From Streptomyces coeruleorubidus (GTDB lineage Bacteria > Actinomycetota > Actinomycetes > Streptomycetales > Streptomycetaceae), in assembly GCF_008705135.1 (NCBI RefSeq), contig NZ_CP023694.1:3224001-3288000 (forward strand): a stretch of 64,000 bases of DNA, read 5' to 3'. This document shows positions 28,962 through 37,856 of this stretch, piece after piece. The notes beneath the pieces were generated by a model that was given only the letters and a program-made list of their open reading frames with translations, did not search any database and had not been told where the DNA came from. Within the stretch, counting starts at the first letter, position 1, and the number at the start of each line of letters is the position of its first letter. The position numbers and the translations under genes are program-made.

Positions 28962-29630
28962 TCAGTCGTCGTCGCCGAGCACCGGTTCCGGCAGCGTGCC
29001 GGCGTTGTGCTCCAGCAGGCGCCAGCCGCGGGCGCCTTCGCCGAGGACGGACCAGCAGCAGTTGGAGAGTCCGCCGAGGCTCTCCCAGTCGTGGGGGTCC
29101 AGGGCGAGGAGGCGGCCGATGGTGGTGCGGATGGTGCCGCCGTGGCTGACCACGACGAGCGTGCCGTCCTCCGGGAGCTTCTCGGCGTGCCGCAGCACCA
29201 CGGGGGCGGCGCGGTCGGCGACCTCGGTCTCCAGTTCGCCACCACCGCGGCGCACCGGCTCGCCGCGCTTCCACGCGGCGTACTCCTCGCCGTGCCGGGC
29301 GATGATCTCCTCGTGCGTCAGGCCCTGCCAGACACCCGCGTAGGTCTCGCGCAGCCCCTCGTCGTGGGTCACGTCGAGGCCGGTGAGCGCGGCGAGCTCG
29401 GCGGCCGTGTTCGCGGCCCGCTTCAGGTCGGAGGCGACGATCGCGGCCGGCTTCAGGCCGACGAGCAGCCGGGCGGCGCGGCGGGCCTGGGCGACGCCGG
29501 TCTCGGTGAGCTCGACGTCCGTGGTGCCCTGGAAGCGGCGCTCCACGTTCCACGCGGTCTGGCCGTGCCGCCAGAGGATGATGCGGCGGCCCCGGCCCTT
29601 GCCGGCGGACGCCTCACTGAAGGAGGTCAC
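28962..29630 (-). CDS. Histidine phosphatase superfamily (phosphoglycerate-mutase-like) protein
   Basis: The protein is 222 aa. It has the catalytic motif LWRHGQTAWN (phospho-His), the second Arg in ASDLKRAANTA, the acid EGLRETYAGVWQG and the second His in VVSHGGTIRT. These make it an active phosphatase or mutase; small phosphate esters such as mannosyl-3-phosphoglycerate or alpha-ribazole phosphate are handled by relatives, so the substrate is open. GTG 29630 overlaps the rsfS stop (GTGA), so it is translated with rsfS. Confidence 0.92.
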   Translation of the reverse strand: MTSFSEASAGKGRGRRIILWRHGQTAWNVERRFQGTTDVELTETGVAQARRAARLLVGLKPAAIVASDLKRAANTAAELAALTGLDVTHDEGLRETYAGVWQGLTHEEIIARHGEEYAAWKRGEPVRRGGGELETEVADRAAPVVLRHAEKLPEDGTLVVVSHGGTIRTTIGRLLALDPHDWESLGGLSNCCWSVLGEGARGWRLLEHNAGTLPEPVLGDDD

Positions 29631-30073
29631 CGCCAGTCACCTTCCAGCTCCGCCGCCTCCTCGGCCGCTCGCAGCTTGGCGTGCTCCTCGGCCTTGCCGC
29701 GGGTGGCCTTGGCGTCCTCGGGCAGCTCCAGCTCGGGGCAGTCCTTCCACAGCCGCTCCAGGGCGTAGAAGACGCGCTCCTCGCTGTGCTGGACGTGGAC
29801 GACGATGTCGACGTAGTCGAGCAGCACCCAGCGGGCCTCGCGGTCGCCCTCGCGGCGCACCGGCTTGGCGCCGAGCTCCTTGCTGAGGCGCTCCTCGATC
29901 TCGTCGACGATCGACTTGACCTGACGGTCGTTGGGAGCGGAGGCCAGCAGGAAGGCGTCCGTGATGGACAGCACGTCACTGACGTCGTAGGCGACGATGT
30001 CGTGTGCCAGCTTGTCGGCGGCCGCCTGGGCGGCGGTGTTGATCAGCTCGTGAGAGCGGTCGGTCACGGTCAC
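29627..30073 (-). CDS. rsfS: Ribosomal silencing factor RsfS
   Basis: The protein is 148 aa. RsfS binds ribosomal protein uL14 and blocks subunit joining when nutrients run low. The signature is YDVSDVLSITDAFLLASAPND, then GDREARWVLLDYVDIVVHVQ and FYALERLWKDCPELEL. The C-terminal 30 residues are a charged helix. The order nadD-LCP-rsfS-phosphatase is, from memory, conserved in streptomycetes. Confidence 0.97.
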   Translation of the reverse strand: MTVTDRSHELINTAAQAAADKLAHDIVAYDVSDVLSITDAFLLASAPNDRQVKSIVDEIEERLSKELGAKPVRREGDREARWVLLDYVDIVVHVQHSEERVFYALERLWKDCPELELPEDAKATRGKAEEHAKLRAAEEAAELEGDWR

Positions 30074-30177
30074 TACAAGGCTTTCCGTCGGCGGTCACTT
30101 GCCACCAAGGGTCTCACGGACCGCCGTGCGCCCCCCACGCGATTACGGGGACCGGGTGGGGGGCGTACTCCTGCCGG

Positions 30178-31875
30178 CTAGTCGGACGACGGCTTGTAGT
30201 CCTGGCCGAGGACGACGGCGACGTCGGCGCCCGCGGAGATCCGGCCCTTGGTGACGGAGCCCTCTGGCAGGCCCAGGGTCTTGGCGACCTCGGCCGCGTC
30301 GGCCTTGCCGGCGGCGTCGGCGTAGGTGACCTTGGACGTGGCCTGGGCGGAGCCGGGCGTGCCGCCCTCCAGGAAGGTGAAGCCGCCGTTGAGGAGCACG
30401 ACGCGGGCCTTCTCCGTGTTGTCCTTCACACCGCTGGCGTTCTGGACGGAGACGCTGACGGCGGCGTCCTTGTCGGGGCTCTTGGCGGTGCCGCCGAGGA
30501 CGTTCTTGACCACGCCCTCACTGGCCTGGGCGCTGAGCGTGCCGTCCGTCCGGACGGGCAGCAGGTCCGTCCGGTAGTCGCCGCCCTTGGCGAGGTCGGA
30601 GAGCCCGGCGAGGAAGGTGCCGAGGTCCTTGTCGGTCAGGGACGGGTCCAGGATCTGCGCCAGGGTCTGGATCGTGGTCGTCGCGGCCTGCGGGTCGGAG
30701 GACAGCTTGCGCAGTACGCCTTGCAGGACCTGCCCGAAGCGCTCCAGCTGGGCGTTCTGGGCCTCGCCGGGGGCGCGGTAGGTGGCGTAGGCGACGGCCA
30801 TCTTGCCGCTGAGGGTCTGTGCCTTGCCCTGGTTGACCAGGGGGGCCGCGCCCTTCTTCTCGGCGCCGGGGTCGGGGACGTCCGTGTCGGTGTCGACGTC
30901 GATGTTGCCGACGAGGTCTACGAGGTTCTGGAGGTAGGGGGTGTCCAGGCGCCAGGTGCCCTGGATGTCGGTGCCGAGGACCGTGTCGAGTGCGTCGCGG
31001 GTGCCGTCGGAGCCGTCGTCCTCGACCGACTTGGCGAGCGTCGTCGTGGTGCCGTCGTCGCTGGTCAGGGCGAGGGAGTTGGGCAGCAGGACGGTGGTGC
31101 CCCGCTTGGTGGTGGTGTTGTCCACGAGGAGGGCCGTGGCGGTGCCGCCGCCCTTGGTGTCGTGCAGGTGGACGACGATCACGTCGCGCTTCTGGGCGCC
31201 CGCGGCCGTGGCGGTGCCCGTCGCGGAGTCGTCGGAGGACAGGGCGGGCAGCTTCCCCGCGTACCAGAGGTAACCGACACCGCCGACCGCGGCGAGCGCG
31301 AGGACGACGACCAGGGCGACGATCCGGCTGCGGGCGCGGCGCCGGGCCTCCTCGCGGCGCTCGGTGCGGTTCTCGGTGAACTTCAGCCAGTCGATGACGT
31401 CTTCGGAGTTGTCGTCGGGATCCTCGACGAAGGCGAACTGCTCGGTGTGGTACTCCCGTTCGGGCCGGTCGCGGACGTCCTCCTCGTCGGCCGGGCCCGC
31501 CTGCTGCGGGATGTGGGCGGTCTGTTCGGCGACCCGGGGCTGCTGGGCCGTACCGGCGCCGGCCGCGGCCTGGCCATAGGGGTCGTGGGGCGCGGTGCCG
31601 TGCTGGTGCTGCCCGGAGGCGTAGGGGTCGTAGGAGCCGTAAGCAGACTGCTGCTGCTGACCGGTGCCGTAGTCGTACGCGGCCGGGGGCTGCTGCCCTG
31701 TCGTGGCGTACGGGTCGTAGCCGTAGCCCTGCTGTTGCTGCTGGGCGTACGGGTCGTACGTCTGCTGCTGGGTCTGCTGTGCCGGGACCTGGCGGTAGAC
31801 AGGCCGGCCGTACTCGTCGTAGCCGACGAGCTCGTACTGGTCGTCCCCGTACCCCGGGTCGTATCGGTCGTTCAC
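30178..31875 (-). CDS. LytR-CpsA-Psr/LytR_C family cell-wall protein, likely PdtA orthologue
   Basis: The protein is 565 aa from GTG 31875, with GAGAGGGG upstream. An N-terminal cytoplasmic region of about 210 residues is Gln/Tyr/Pro-rich with repeated YDPYA motifs. One membrane helix follows (IVALVVVLALAAVGGVGYLWY), then an LCP-like domain (about 255-425) and a LytR_C domain (VSVQNASGVKDNTEKA, about 475-560). LCP enzymes attach wall polymers to peptidoglycan. The motifs here are weak: the usual Asp/Arg-rich catalytic segments are degenerate, leaving YATYRAPGEAQNAQLERF. Position next to nadD fits S. coelicolor SCO2578, which I recall as polydiglycosylphosphate transferase PdtA. That assignment rests on synteny and memory. 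Confidence 0.85.
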   Translation of the reverse strand: MNDRYDPGYGDDQYELVGYDEYGRPVYRQVPAQQTQQQTYDPYAQQQQQGYGYDPYATTGQQPPAAYDYGTGQQQQSAYGSYDPYASGQHQHGTAPHDPYGQAAAGAGTAQQPRVAEQTAHIPQQAGPADEEDVRDRPEREYHTEQFAFVEDPDDNSEDVIDWLKFTENRTERREEARRRARSRIVALVVVLALAAVGGVGYLWYAGKLPALSSDDSATGTATAAGAQKRDVIVVHLHDTKGGGTATALLVDNTTTKRGTTVLLPNSLALTSDDGTTTTLAKSVEDDGSDGTRDALDTVLGTDIQGTWRLDTPYLQNLVDLVGNIDVDTDTDVPDPGAEKKGAAPLVNQGKAQTLSGKMAVAYATYRAPGEAQNAQLERFGQVLQGVLRKLSSDPQAATTTIQTLAQILDPSLTDKDLGTFLAGLSDLAKGGDYRTDLLPVRTDGTLSAQASEGVVKNVLGGTAKSPDKDAAVSVSVQNASGVKDNTEKARVVLLNGGFTFLEGGTPGSAQATSKVTYADAAGKADAAEVAKTLGLPEGSVTKGRISAGADVAVVLGQDYKPSSD

Positions 31876-31891
31876 CGGTGCCCCTCTCGGC

Positions 31892-32635
31892 TCACTCGCC
31901 GCGGTACAGCTCGCGCTTGTCGATGTAGCGCACGACTCCGTCCGGCACCAGATACCAGATGGGGTCGCCCTTGGCGACTCTCGCACGGCAGTCCGTGGAG
32001 GAGATGGCGAGGGCGGGGACCTCGACGAGGGAGACGCCGCCCTCCGGAAGTCCTGGGTCGTTCAGGTGGTGGCCCGGCCGGGTGACCCCGATGAAGTGCG
32101 CGAGGGAGATCAGTTCCTCGCTGTCCCGCCAGGTGAGGATCTGGGACAGCGCGTCGGCGCCCGTGATGAAGAACAGGTCCGTCTCGGGGTTGAGCGCGCG
32201 CAGGTCACGCAGGGTGTCCACGGTGTAGGTGGGGCCGCCGCGGTCGATGTCGATGCGGCTCACCGAGAACTGCGGGTTCTCGGCGGTCGCGATGACCGTC
32301 ATCAGGTAGCGGTCCTCGGCCGGGGAGACCTTGCGGTGGGACTTCTGCCATGGCTGGCCGGTCGGGACGAAGACCACCTCGTCGAGGCGGAACGCCGCGG
32401 CGACCTCGCTGGCCGCCACGAGGTGCCCGTGGTGGATCGGGTCGAAGGTGCCGCCCATGACGCCGAGGCGGCGCTTGCCCAGCCGGGGCCGGTCGTTTCC
32501 GGGGCCGTCGATCTGGCGGTGCGCCGTGACGGCACGGCGAGGCTCCGAGTGTCGCTCGGTGCCGCTCGCCGTGTCCTGTGCCGAGTCGTGCGGCGTCTCG
32601 TTCGCCGGACCGGTAGGCATGTCCTGCTCTCCCAT
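31892..32635 (-). CDS. nadD: Nicotinate-nucleotide adenylyltransferase
   Basis: The protein is 247 aa from ATG 32635; ATG 32620 has GGGAGAG upstream and is equally likely. It adenylates nicotinate mononucleotide in NAD synthesis. Key motifs are [14 protein letters not shown] (HxGH nucleotidyl-transfer site), [25 protein letters not shown] and ISSTDCRAR. The first 50 residues are a disordered Ser/Thr/Pro tail beyond the enzyme core. It is 16 bp upstream of the LCP gene, in the same operon. Confidence 0.96.
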   Translation of the reverse strand: MGEQDMPTGPANETPHDSAQDTASGTERHSEPRRAVTAHRQIDGPGNDRPRLGKRRLGVMGGTFDPIHHGHLVAASEVAAAFRLDEVVFVPTGQPWQKSHRKVSPAEDRYLMTVIATAENPQFSVSRIDIDRGGPTYTVDTLRDLRALNPETDLFFITGADALSQILTWRDSEELISLAHFIGVTRPGHHLNDPGLPEGGVSLVEVPALAISSTDCRARVAKGDPIWYLVPDGVVRYIDKRELYRGE

Positions 32636-32689
32636 GCGTGCAGACCCTACCGGCCCTGCCTGAGGGCTCCGGCCGCCCCCGGGTTCCCT

Positions 32690-32711
32690 GGGCGCCCCGC
32701 GCGGGGCGCCC
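32690..32711. terminator. 22-bp perfect palindrome after the small membrane protein
   Basis: GGGCGCCCCGC followed directly by its complement lies 9 nt past the stop at 32720. It is a likely terminator for the leftward transcript. Confidence 0.6.
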
Positions 32712-32719
32712 CGCCGGGC

Positions 32720-32884
32720 TCAGCGGTCGCGGTTGAAGCGGGTGGTGACCCACAGCATCAGCAGCAGGATGAAGAGAGCGGCACCACCGGTGAGGTAGGG
32801 GCTGAGGCTCTCGTGGTTTCCGCCGTGCTCCTCGCCCTCGGCGGCGAGGGTGACCAACTGGGCAGCGGTGCTGTGGAAGCTCAT
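32720..32884 (-). CDS. 54-aa single-span membrane protein
   Basis: From ATG 32884, with AGGTCC upstream, the frame encodes an N-terminal polar part (MSFHSTAAQLVTLAAEGEEH, His/Glu/Gly-rich). One membrane helix follows (LTGGAALFILLLMLWVTTRF) and a basic end (NRDR). The Gly/His stretch followed by a C-in helix is typical of small streptomycete envelope proteins. It is transcribed toward nadD. Function is unknown. Confidence 0.75.
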   Translation of the reverse strand: MSFHSTAAQLVTLAAEGEEHGGNHESLSPYLTGGAALFILLLMLWVTTRFNRDR

Positions 32885-33049
32885 CTTCGGCAGGACCTAT
32901 CGCATGTGGGCGGGTTAAAGACGTCGGCTCATCGTAAGCGGGCGCCCCGACCGCGATCACCCCGACTCCGCCTGTTCGTGACGCGGAGGCGGTGCCCGCT
33001 CCCACCCGGCCCGGTCCCGGGGCCTCGTGCGGGGAACCTTCCCGGTGCC

Positions 33050-33211
33050 TCAGTCGTCCTTCCGTCTGTAGCCACGCAGCAGGAACCACGCGGTCAGCAC
33101 ACAGCCCAGGATCATCACGATCAGTACGTACCGCAGCATCCCCGGCCCTCCTTGCCGCTCGGCGGCGGTCGCGGCCTCTGCGAGCCAGGCGGCTGCGGGG
33201 TGGTGCTCCAT
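33050..33211 (-). CDS. 53-aa single-span membrane protein
   Basis: ATG 33211 is preceded by AAGGAGA at good distance. The N-terminal half is Ala/Glu/His (MEHHPAAAWLAEAATAAERQ), the helix is YVLIVMILGCVLTAWFLL and the tail is RGYRRKDD. The positive end is predicted inside. It is divergent from the M48 protease gene. No family is recognised. Confidence 0.75.
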   Translation of the reverse strand: MEHHPAAAWLAEAATAAERQGGPGMLRYVLIVMILGCVLTAWFLLRGYRRKDD

Positions 33212-33336
33212 GGCGGCGGTCTCCTTCGCTGTACTGCCCGACCACCGTAACTCCGCCTAGGCTGGGCTCTGCCTCGGGGAAGCAAAAGGCCGCACAAAGG
33301 GCCGTAAAGGTCACACAGACGCACATGGGGGAAGAC

Positions 33337-34461
33337 ATGTCCGACGGCCACGAGCACAACGGGCACGAGCACGTGCCGAGCAGGCAGCGCAGGCGCTTCC
33401 CCGGAATCTCCTCGCGTACGTACGAGCACCCGGCCGACCGCTCGGCCCTGGTGGCGCTGCGCAAGCTGAGCGGTTTCGACACGGTGTTCAAGGCGCTCAG
33501 CGGCCTGCTGCCCGAGCGCAGTCTGCGGCTGCTGTTCCTGTCCGACTCGGTACGGGTGTCCGACCAGCAGTTCTCGCATCTGAACGTGATGCTGCGGGAC
33601 GCCTGCTACATCCTGGACCTGGAGAAGGTCCCGCCGATGTACGTGAACCAGGACCCGCAGCCGAACGCGATGTGCATCGGCCTGGACGAGCCGATCATCG
33701 TCGTGACGACGGGCCTCGTCGAACTGCTCGACGAGGAGGAGATGCGGGCGGTCGTCGGCCACGAGGTGGGGCACGCGCTGTCCGGGCACTCGGTCTACCG
33801 GACCATCCTGCTGTTCCTGACCAGCCTCGCCGTCCGGGTCGCCTGGATCCCCCTGGGCAACCTCGCGATCATGGCGATCGTGACCGGGCTGCGCGAGTGG
33901 TTCCGCAAGTCGGAGCTGTCCGCGGACCGGGCGGGGCTGCTGGTCGGGCAGGATCTCCAGGCGTCCATGCGGGGTCTGATGAAGATCGCGGGCGGTAACC
34001 ACCTGCACGAGATGAACGTGGACGCGTTCCTCGCCCAGGCCGAGGAGTACGAGGCCGGGGGCGACCTGCGCGACTCGGTGCTGAAGATCCTGAACGTGCT
34101 GCCGCGCTCCCACCCCTTCACCACCGTGCGGGCGGCCGAGCTGAAGAAGTGGGCCGAGTCGCGGGACTACCAGCGGATCATGGACGGCCACTACCCGCGG
34201 CGCGACGAGGACAAGGACACCTCGGTCCGGGACTCCTGGCGGGACTCGGCGAACCACTACTCGACCCATGTGAAGAACTCCAAGGACCCGCTGATGAAGC
34301 TGGTCACCGACCTCGCCGGCGGCGCCGGCGACCTGGGCGACCGCGTCCGCCGCGGCTTCGGCGGCTTCACCAACCCGGCTCAGAAGCCGCCCCAGGGGCC
34401 CGGGACGCCGGGCACGTCGGACTCCCCGGGAGACGACCGGCCGCCGCGCGACGAGAGCTGA
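33337..34461 (+). CDS. M48-family zinc metalloprotease
   Basis: The protein is 374 aa from ATG 33337, with GGGGGAAG just upstream. The catalytic site is HEVGH (His142, Glu143, His146), and the third ligand is Glu193 in SELSADRAG, with the downstream Arg/Asp usual in M48. A hydrophobic stretch at about 152-184 may be one or two membrane helices near the active site. The end is Pro/Gly/Asp-rich. HtpX-like members remove damaged membrane proteins. It is monocistronic and convergent with a membrane protein across a 12-bp tandem repeat. Confidence 0.93.
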   Translation: MSDGHEHNGHEHVPSRQRRRFPGISSRTYEHPADRSALVALRKLSGFDTVFKALSGLLPERSLRLLFLSDSVRVSDQQFSHLNVMLRDACYILDLEKVPPMYVNQDPQPNAMCIGLDEPIIVVTTGLVELLDEEEMRAVVGHEVGHALSGHSVYRTILLFLTSLAVRVAWIPLGNLAIMAIVTGLREWFRKSELSADRAGLLVGQDLQASMRGLMKIAGGNHLHEMNVDAFLAQAEEYEAGGDLRDSVLKILNVLPRSHPFTTVRAAELKKWAESRDYQRIMDGHYPRRDEDKDTSVRDSWRDSANHYSTHVKNSKDPLMKLVTDLAGGAGDLGDRVRRGFGGFTNPAQKPPQGPGTPGTSDSPGDDRPPRDES

Positions 34462-34468
34462 GAAGCCC

Positions 34469-34552
34469 GGAGGGGCACCGGGAGGGGCACCGGGAGGGGC
34501 ACCGGGAGGGGCACCGGGAGGGGCACCGGGAGGGGCACCGGGAGGGGCACCG
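34469..34552. repeat. Seven tandem copies of the 12-bp unit GGAGGGGCACCG
   Basis: There are seven perfect copies in a row, with a partial eighth (GGAG), starting 8 nt after the M48 protease stop and ending 49 nt before the facing gene's stop. The unit is purine-rich on the plus strand. It is a likely site of copy-number variation by slippage. Confidence 0.95.
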
Positions 34553-34600
34553 GGAGAACCACAGCGCCCAGCGCCGGCTGGAGCGCCCGGAAGCCCGCCG

Positions 34601-35671
34601 TCACACCCTCGGCTGCGCGCTCGTCGCCAGGGAGCCGCACAGGGCCGTGGCACTGCCCGTGGCGTAGGGGTCCGTGCCGGCGGGGCCGCCTTCCTTGGCC
34701 GTCTGGCCGGCCAGGAGGGGGCGCAGGTGGTTCGTGGAGTCCTCGGCACAGGAGAGCGGGCCGGCCTGGACGTAGGAGACGACGAGCTGGGCCTGGTGCA
34801 GGCGCAGGTCGTCGCGGTCGAAGCGGAAGTGCAGCTCGCGCCGGACGGTGAACAGGGACGCCTCGGCCTTGCCACCGGCCCCGGCGGGCCGCAGTGCGTA
34901 CACGAACGTGTGGTCGGCGGTGACCTCGAGCGTGGAGGAGTCGGCCTCCGCGGCCTGGAGCGTGCCCTGGACCCGAACCCTGCGGTCGGCCAGCTCGGCG
35001 CGGGAGGGGTCGAAGCGGACGAGCCATCCGGTGGGCGCGTGGCGTCCGTCCGCGGTGGGGCGGGCGAAGCTCTGATCGAACTGGTCGAGCTGGTCGGGGG
35101 CCAGCAGCACGCGGACGGCGCGGACCTCACGGCCCGTGAGCACGTCCGGGTCGAGGGCGGAGCGGACGATGTAGTCCTTGGCGGTGGTCAGGGCGGACAC
35201 GACCTGGCTGTCCGAGAAGTGCGCGGTGCGCCGCGAGGCGGGCAGCGGCACGCCCTCCGCGCCGGTCTTGAACTGTGCGGCGGGGCTGCGCTCGTACAGG
35301 TACGCCGTGTCGGCCGTGCCGGGCACCTTGCCCTCGGGGGCGAGCGGGATGACGGTCATCCGCAGGGGTTCGGCGGTCTCCTGGGCGGCGGGGGCCTGGT
35401 AGGGGTGCCGTACACCCATGTAGATCGCGGTGCCGAAGGCGAAGGCGATCAGCAGGACCAGGACCAGTGCCTGCCGGGACAGGCCCCGGCGCAGGGGAGC
35501 GACGCGGCGCACGGCGGGCGCGTGGTCGCTGATCCGCTCCTGGGCGGAGTACTCCTGAAGGCGGGCAGCGCGGACGAACGATTCGTCGAAGACGACGGAT
35601 CGGTACTCGTCCTCTCCACCTCCGGGAGCGCCCTCGGGTGTCCCCTCAGGTGGATCTCCTGGCCCGCCCAT
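34601..35671 (-). CDS. Single-span membrane protein with N-terminal SVVFDE motif
   Basis: The protein is 356 aa. A cytoplasmic N-terminus of about 68 residues contains EYRSVVFDESFVRAARLQEYSA. A membrane helix follows (QALVLVLLIAFAFGTAIYMGV), then a 260-residue outside domain with AYLYERSPAAQFK, a segment on which TGWLVRFDPS lies, and two Cys (LSCAED, ALCGSL) that may form a disulfide. The outside domain is not recognised. The SVVFDE-type motif is shared with the next gene upstream, 89 bp away. The stop faces the M48 protease. Confidence 0.85.
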   Translation of the reverse strand: MGGPGDPPEGTPEGAPGGGEDEYRSVVFDESFVRAARLQEYSAQERISDHAPAVRRVAPLRRGLSRQALVLVLLIAFAFGTAIYMGVRHPYQAPAAQETAEPLRMTVIPLAPEGKVPGTADTAYLYERSPAAQFKTGAEGVPLPASRRTAHFSDSQVVSALTTAKDYIVRSALDPDVLTGREVRAVRVLLAPDQLDQFDQSFARPTADGRHAPTGWLVRFDPSRAELADRRVRVQGTLQAAEADSSTLEVTADHTFVYALRPAGAGGKAEASLFTVRRELHFRFDRDDLRLHQAQLVVSYVQAGPLSCAEDSTNHLRPLLAGQTAKEGGPAGTDPYATGSATALCGSLATSAQPRV

Positions 35672-35760
35672 ATCTTCAGGGTAGGTCTCCGGGAGCTCGG
35701 GTAAACGCCCTGCCGCACCACAAGTTCTGACAGGTCCTCACCAATGTGAGCGGGTTCCGG

Positions 35761-36354
35761 TCAGGGGTTGCGCGGGATCACCGAGACGGCCGGCTGGGAG
35801 TAGTCCGCGGAAGCGGAGGGAGCCGCCCCGCTGCCCTGTTCCAGCCCGGTCGAGGTGGGCGCCGGCACGGGGTCCTGGCGGTTGGAGGACGCGCCCCGGT
35901 AGACCGCCGTGAAGGCCAGCGCGACCATGCCGATGCCCATCACGAGGGCGAGCACCCAGGCGACGGGGCGGTGCCAGCGGACCCGTTTGGAGTACGGCCC
36001 GGTGCCGCCGTAGTGGTCCTCGAGGACATCGGGGTCGTCCAGGTCGTCCAGCTCGGGATCATGGCCAAAATTGCCGGACCCGTCCGGGCCGTACCCGTCG
36101 TCGTACCGCTCGCCTCTGGAGTGGGCGCGGCGCGCCTCCGCCTCGGCTCTCGCCTTGGCGGCGGCCAGGAGGCGCTCCACGGCGCTCGGCTCGTGCACCA
36201 CGGCCGCGCGTACGAAGGCCTCGTCGAAGACCACGGAGGCGAACTCTTCGTCCGACACCCCGCGGTCGTGGTCGTCGTCGGGCTCCCGGCCGTCAGGAAA
36301 CGGCGTGCCCCCCACGTCCTCCGGCACGGTTCCAGAGTAGACCTGGGGGGTCAT
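35761..36354 (-). CDS. Single-span membrane protein with SVVFDE motif (short paralogue)
   Basis: The protein is 197 aa. The cytoplasmic part (about 1-128) has FASVVFDEAFVRAAVVHEPSA, then Arg/Glu/Ala helix and an acidic Asp/Gly stretch. One membrane helix (PVAWVLALVMGIGMVALAFTAVY) is followed by a 45-residue outside tail rich in Pro and Ser. The start is uncertain because no good ribosome binding site precedes ATG 36354. Next to proA, it may correspond to S. coelicolor SCO2584, which I recall as linked to spore-wall synthesis; this is a memory-based inference. Confidence 0.82.
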   Translation of the reverse strand: MTPQVYSGTVPEDVGGTPFPDGREPDDDHDRGVSDEEFASVVFDEAFVRAAVVHEPSAVERLLAAAKARAEAEARRAHSRGERYDDGYGPDGSGNFGHDPELDDLDDPDVLEDHYGGTGPYSKRVRWHRPVAWVLALVMGIGMVALAFTAVYRGASSNRQDPVPAPTSTGLEQGSGAAPSASADYSQPAVSVIPRNP

Positions 36355-36485
36355 TTTGGGCAGACGGTATGGAAATTCATCCGCCGGTTGAGACGGCGTT
36401 CACGGGGTGCCGCACGGCGCACGCCCGGCCGGTCCTCCCCTGCCGCACACACATGCGCCGCGTCACACACCCACGCGGCAGTCGG

Positions 36486-37772
36486 TCAGCGCCGCACGTG
36501 CCCGTCACCAGTGACGATGTACTTCGTGCTGGTCAGCTCGGGCAGACCCATCGGGCCACGGGCGTGCAGCTTCTGCGTGGAGATGCCGATCTCCGCACCG
36601 AAGCCGAACTGGCCGCCGTCGGTGAAGCGGGTGGAGGCGTTGACGGCGACCGTCGTCGAGTCGACCAGCTGGGTGAAGCGGCGGGCGGCCTGCTGCGACG
36701 TGGTGACGATGGCCTCGGTGTGGCCGGAGGTCCACAGCCGGATGTGCTCGACGGCCTTGTCCAGCGAGTCCACCACGGCCGCGGCGATGTCGTACGACAG
36801 GTACTCCGTCTCCCAGTCCTCGGCCGTCGCCTCGACGACCGTGGCCTTGGAGTCCTTGGCGTAGGCCAGGACGCGCTCGTCGGCGTGCACGGTGACCCCG
36901 GCGCCGGCGAGGGCGTCCAGGGCCCGCGGCAGGAACTCGGCGGCGATGTCCTGGTGGACCAGAAGGGTCTCGGCGGCGTTGCAGACGCCGACGCGCTGGG
37001 CCTTGGAGTTGATCAGGATCTCGACGGCCATGTCCAGGTCGGCCTGGGCGTCGACGTAGACGTGGCAGTTGCCGGTGCCGGTCTCGATGACCGGGACGAC
37101 CGACTCCTGGACGACCGTGTTGATCAGCGAGGCGCCGCCGCGCGGGATGAGCACGTCGACCAGGCCGCGGGCGCGCATCAGCTCGCGCACGCTGTCGCGG
37201 CTCTCGCCGGGCACCAGCTGGATGGCGTCGGCGGGCAGCCCGGCACCGCCCACGGCGTCGCGCAGGACGCGCACGAGGGCGCTGTTCGACTGGTACGCCG
37301 AGGAGGAGCCGCGCAGCAGGACCGCGTTGCCGGACTTCAGGCAGAGGGCGGCGGCGTCGACGGTGACGTTCGGCCGGCCCTCGTAGATGATCCCGACGAC
37401 GCCGAGCGGCACGCGGACCTGGCGCAGGTCGATGCCGTTGGGCAGCGTGGAGCCGCGTACGACCTCGCCGACCGGGTCGGGCAGCGCGGCGACGTCGCGG
37501 ACGTCCGAGGCGATGGCGCGGACCCGCTCGGGGGTGAGCGTGAGCCGGTCGATCATGCCCTCGCTGATGCCGGCCTCGCGGGCCTTGGCGACGTCCTTGG
37601 CGTTGGCCTCGACGATCTCGCTCGTACGGACCTCCAGCGCGTCGGCGATGGCGAGCAGCGCGTCGTCCTTGTCGGCCCTCGGCAGCGGCGCGAGGCTCGC
37701 GGCGGCGGCCTTGGCGCGGTAGGCGGCCTCGGTGACCGGGGACATGGAGTCGTACGGCGAAAGCGTGGTCAT
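36486..37772 (-). CDS. proA: Glutamate-5-semialdehyde dehydrogenase
   Basis: The protein is 428 aa. It reduces glutamyl-5-phosphate to the semialdehyde in proline synthesis. Recognised parts are [31 protein letters not shown], the catalytic Cys in [10 protein letters not shown], and [21 protein letters not shown]. Length is standard. The 5' region has TACGCT 8 nt before the ATG and no Shine-Dalgarno sequence, so the message may be leaderless. A 155-aa gene separates it from proB. Confidence 0.97.
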   Translation of the reverse strand: MTTLSPYDSMSPVTEAAYRAKAAAASLAPLPRADKDDALLAIADALEVRTSEIVEANAKDVAKAREAGISEGMIDRLTLTPERVRAIASDVRDVAALPDPVGEVVRGSTLPNGIDLRQVRVPLGVVGIIYEGRPNVTVDAAALCLKSGNAVLLRGSSSAYQSNSALVRVLRDAVGGAGLPADAIQLVPGESRDSVRELMRARGLVDVLIPRGGASLINTVVQESVVPVIETGTGNCHVYVDAQADLDMAVEILINSKAQRVGVCNAAETLLVHQDIAAEFLPRALDALAGAGVTVHADERVLAYAKDSKATVVEATAEDWETEYLSYDIAAAVVDSLDKAVEHIRLWTSGHTEAIVTTSQQAARRFTQLVDSTTVAVNASTRFTDGGQFGFGAEIGISTQKLHARGPMGLPELTSTKYIVTGDGHVRR

Positions 37773-37856
37773 AAGGGAAGCGTAGTGTGCCGGGCGGGAC
37801 CGTTCACCGCGCGTTCCACACCCCGAGACACTCTGCGAGACGGCTTCCGGGCCGGG

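Noticed and set aside
34469..34552. Coding repeat peptide read through the 12-bp array on the minus strand
   Set aside because: The frame gives only a Pro-Val-Pro-Leu run, has no ribosome binding site, and lies between two convergent stops.
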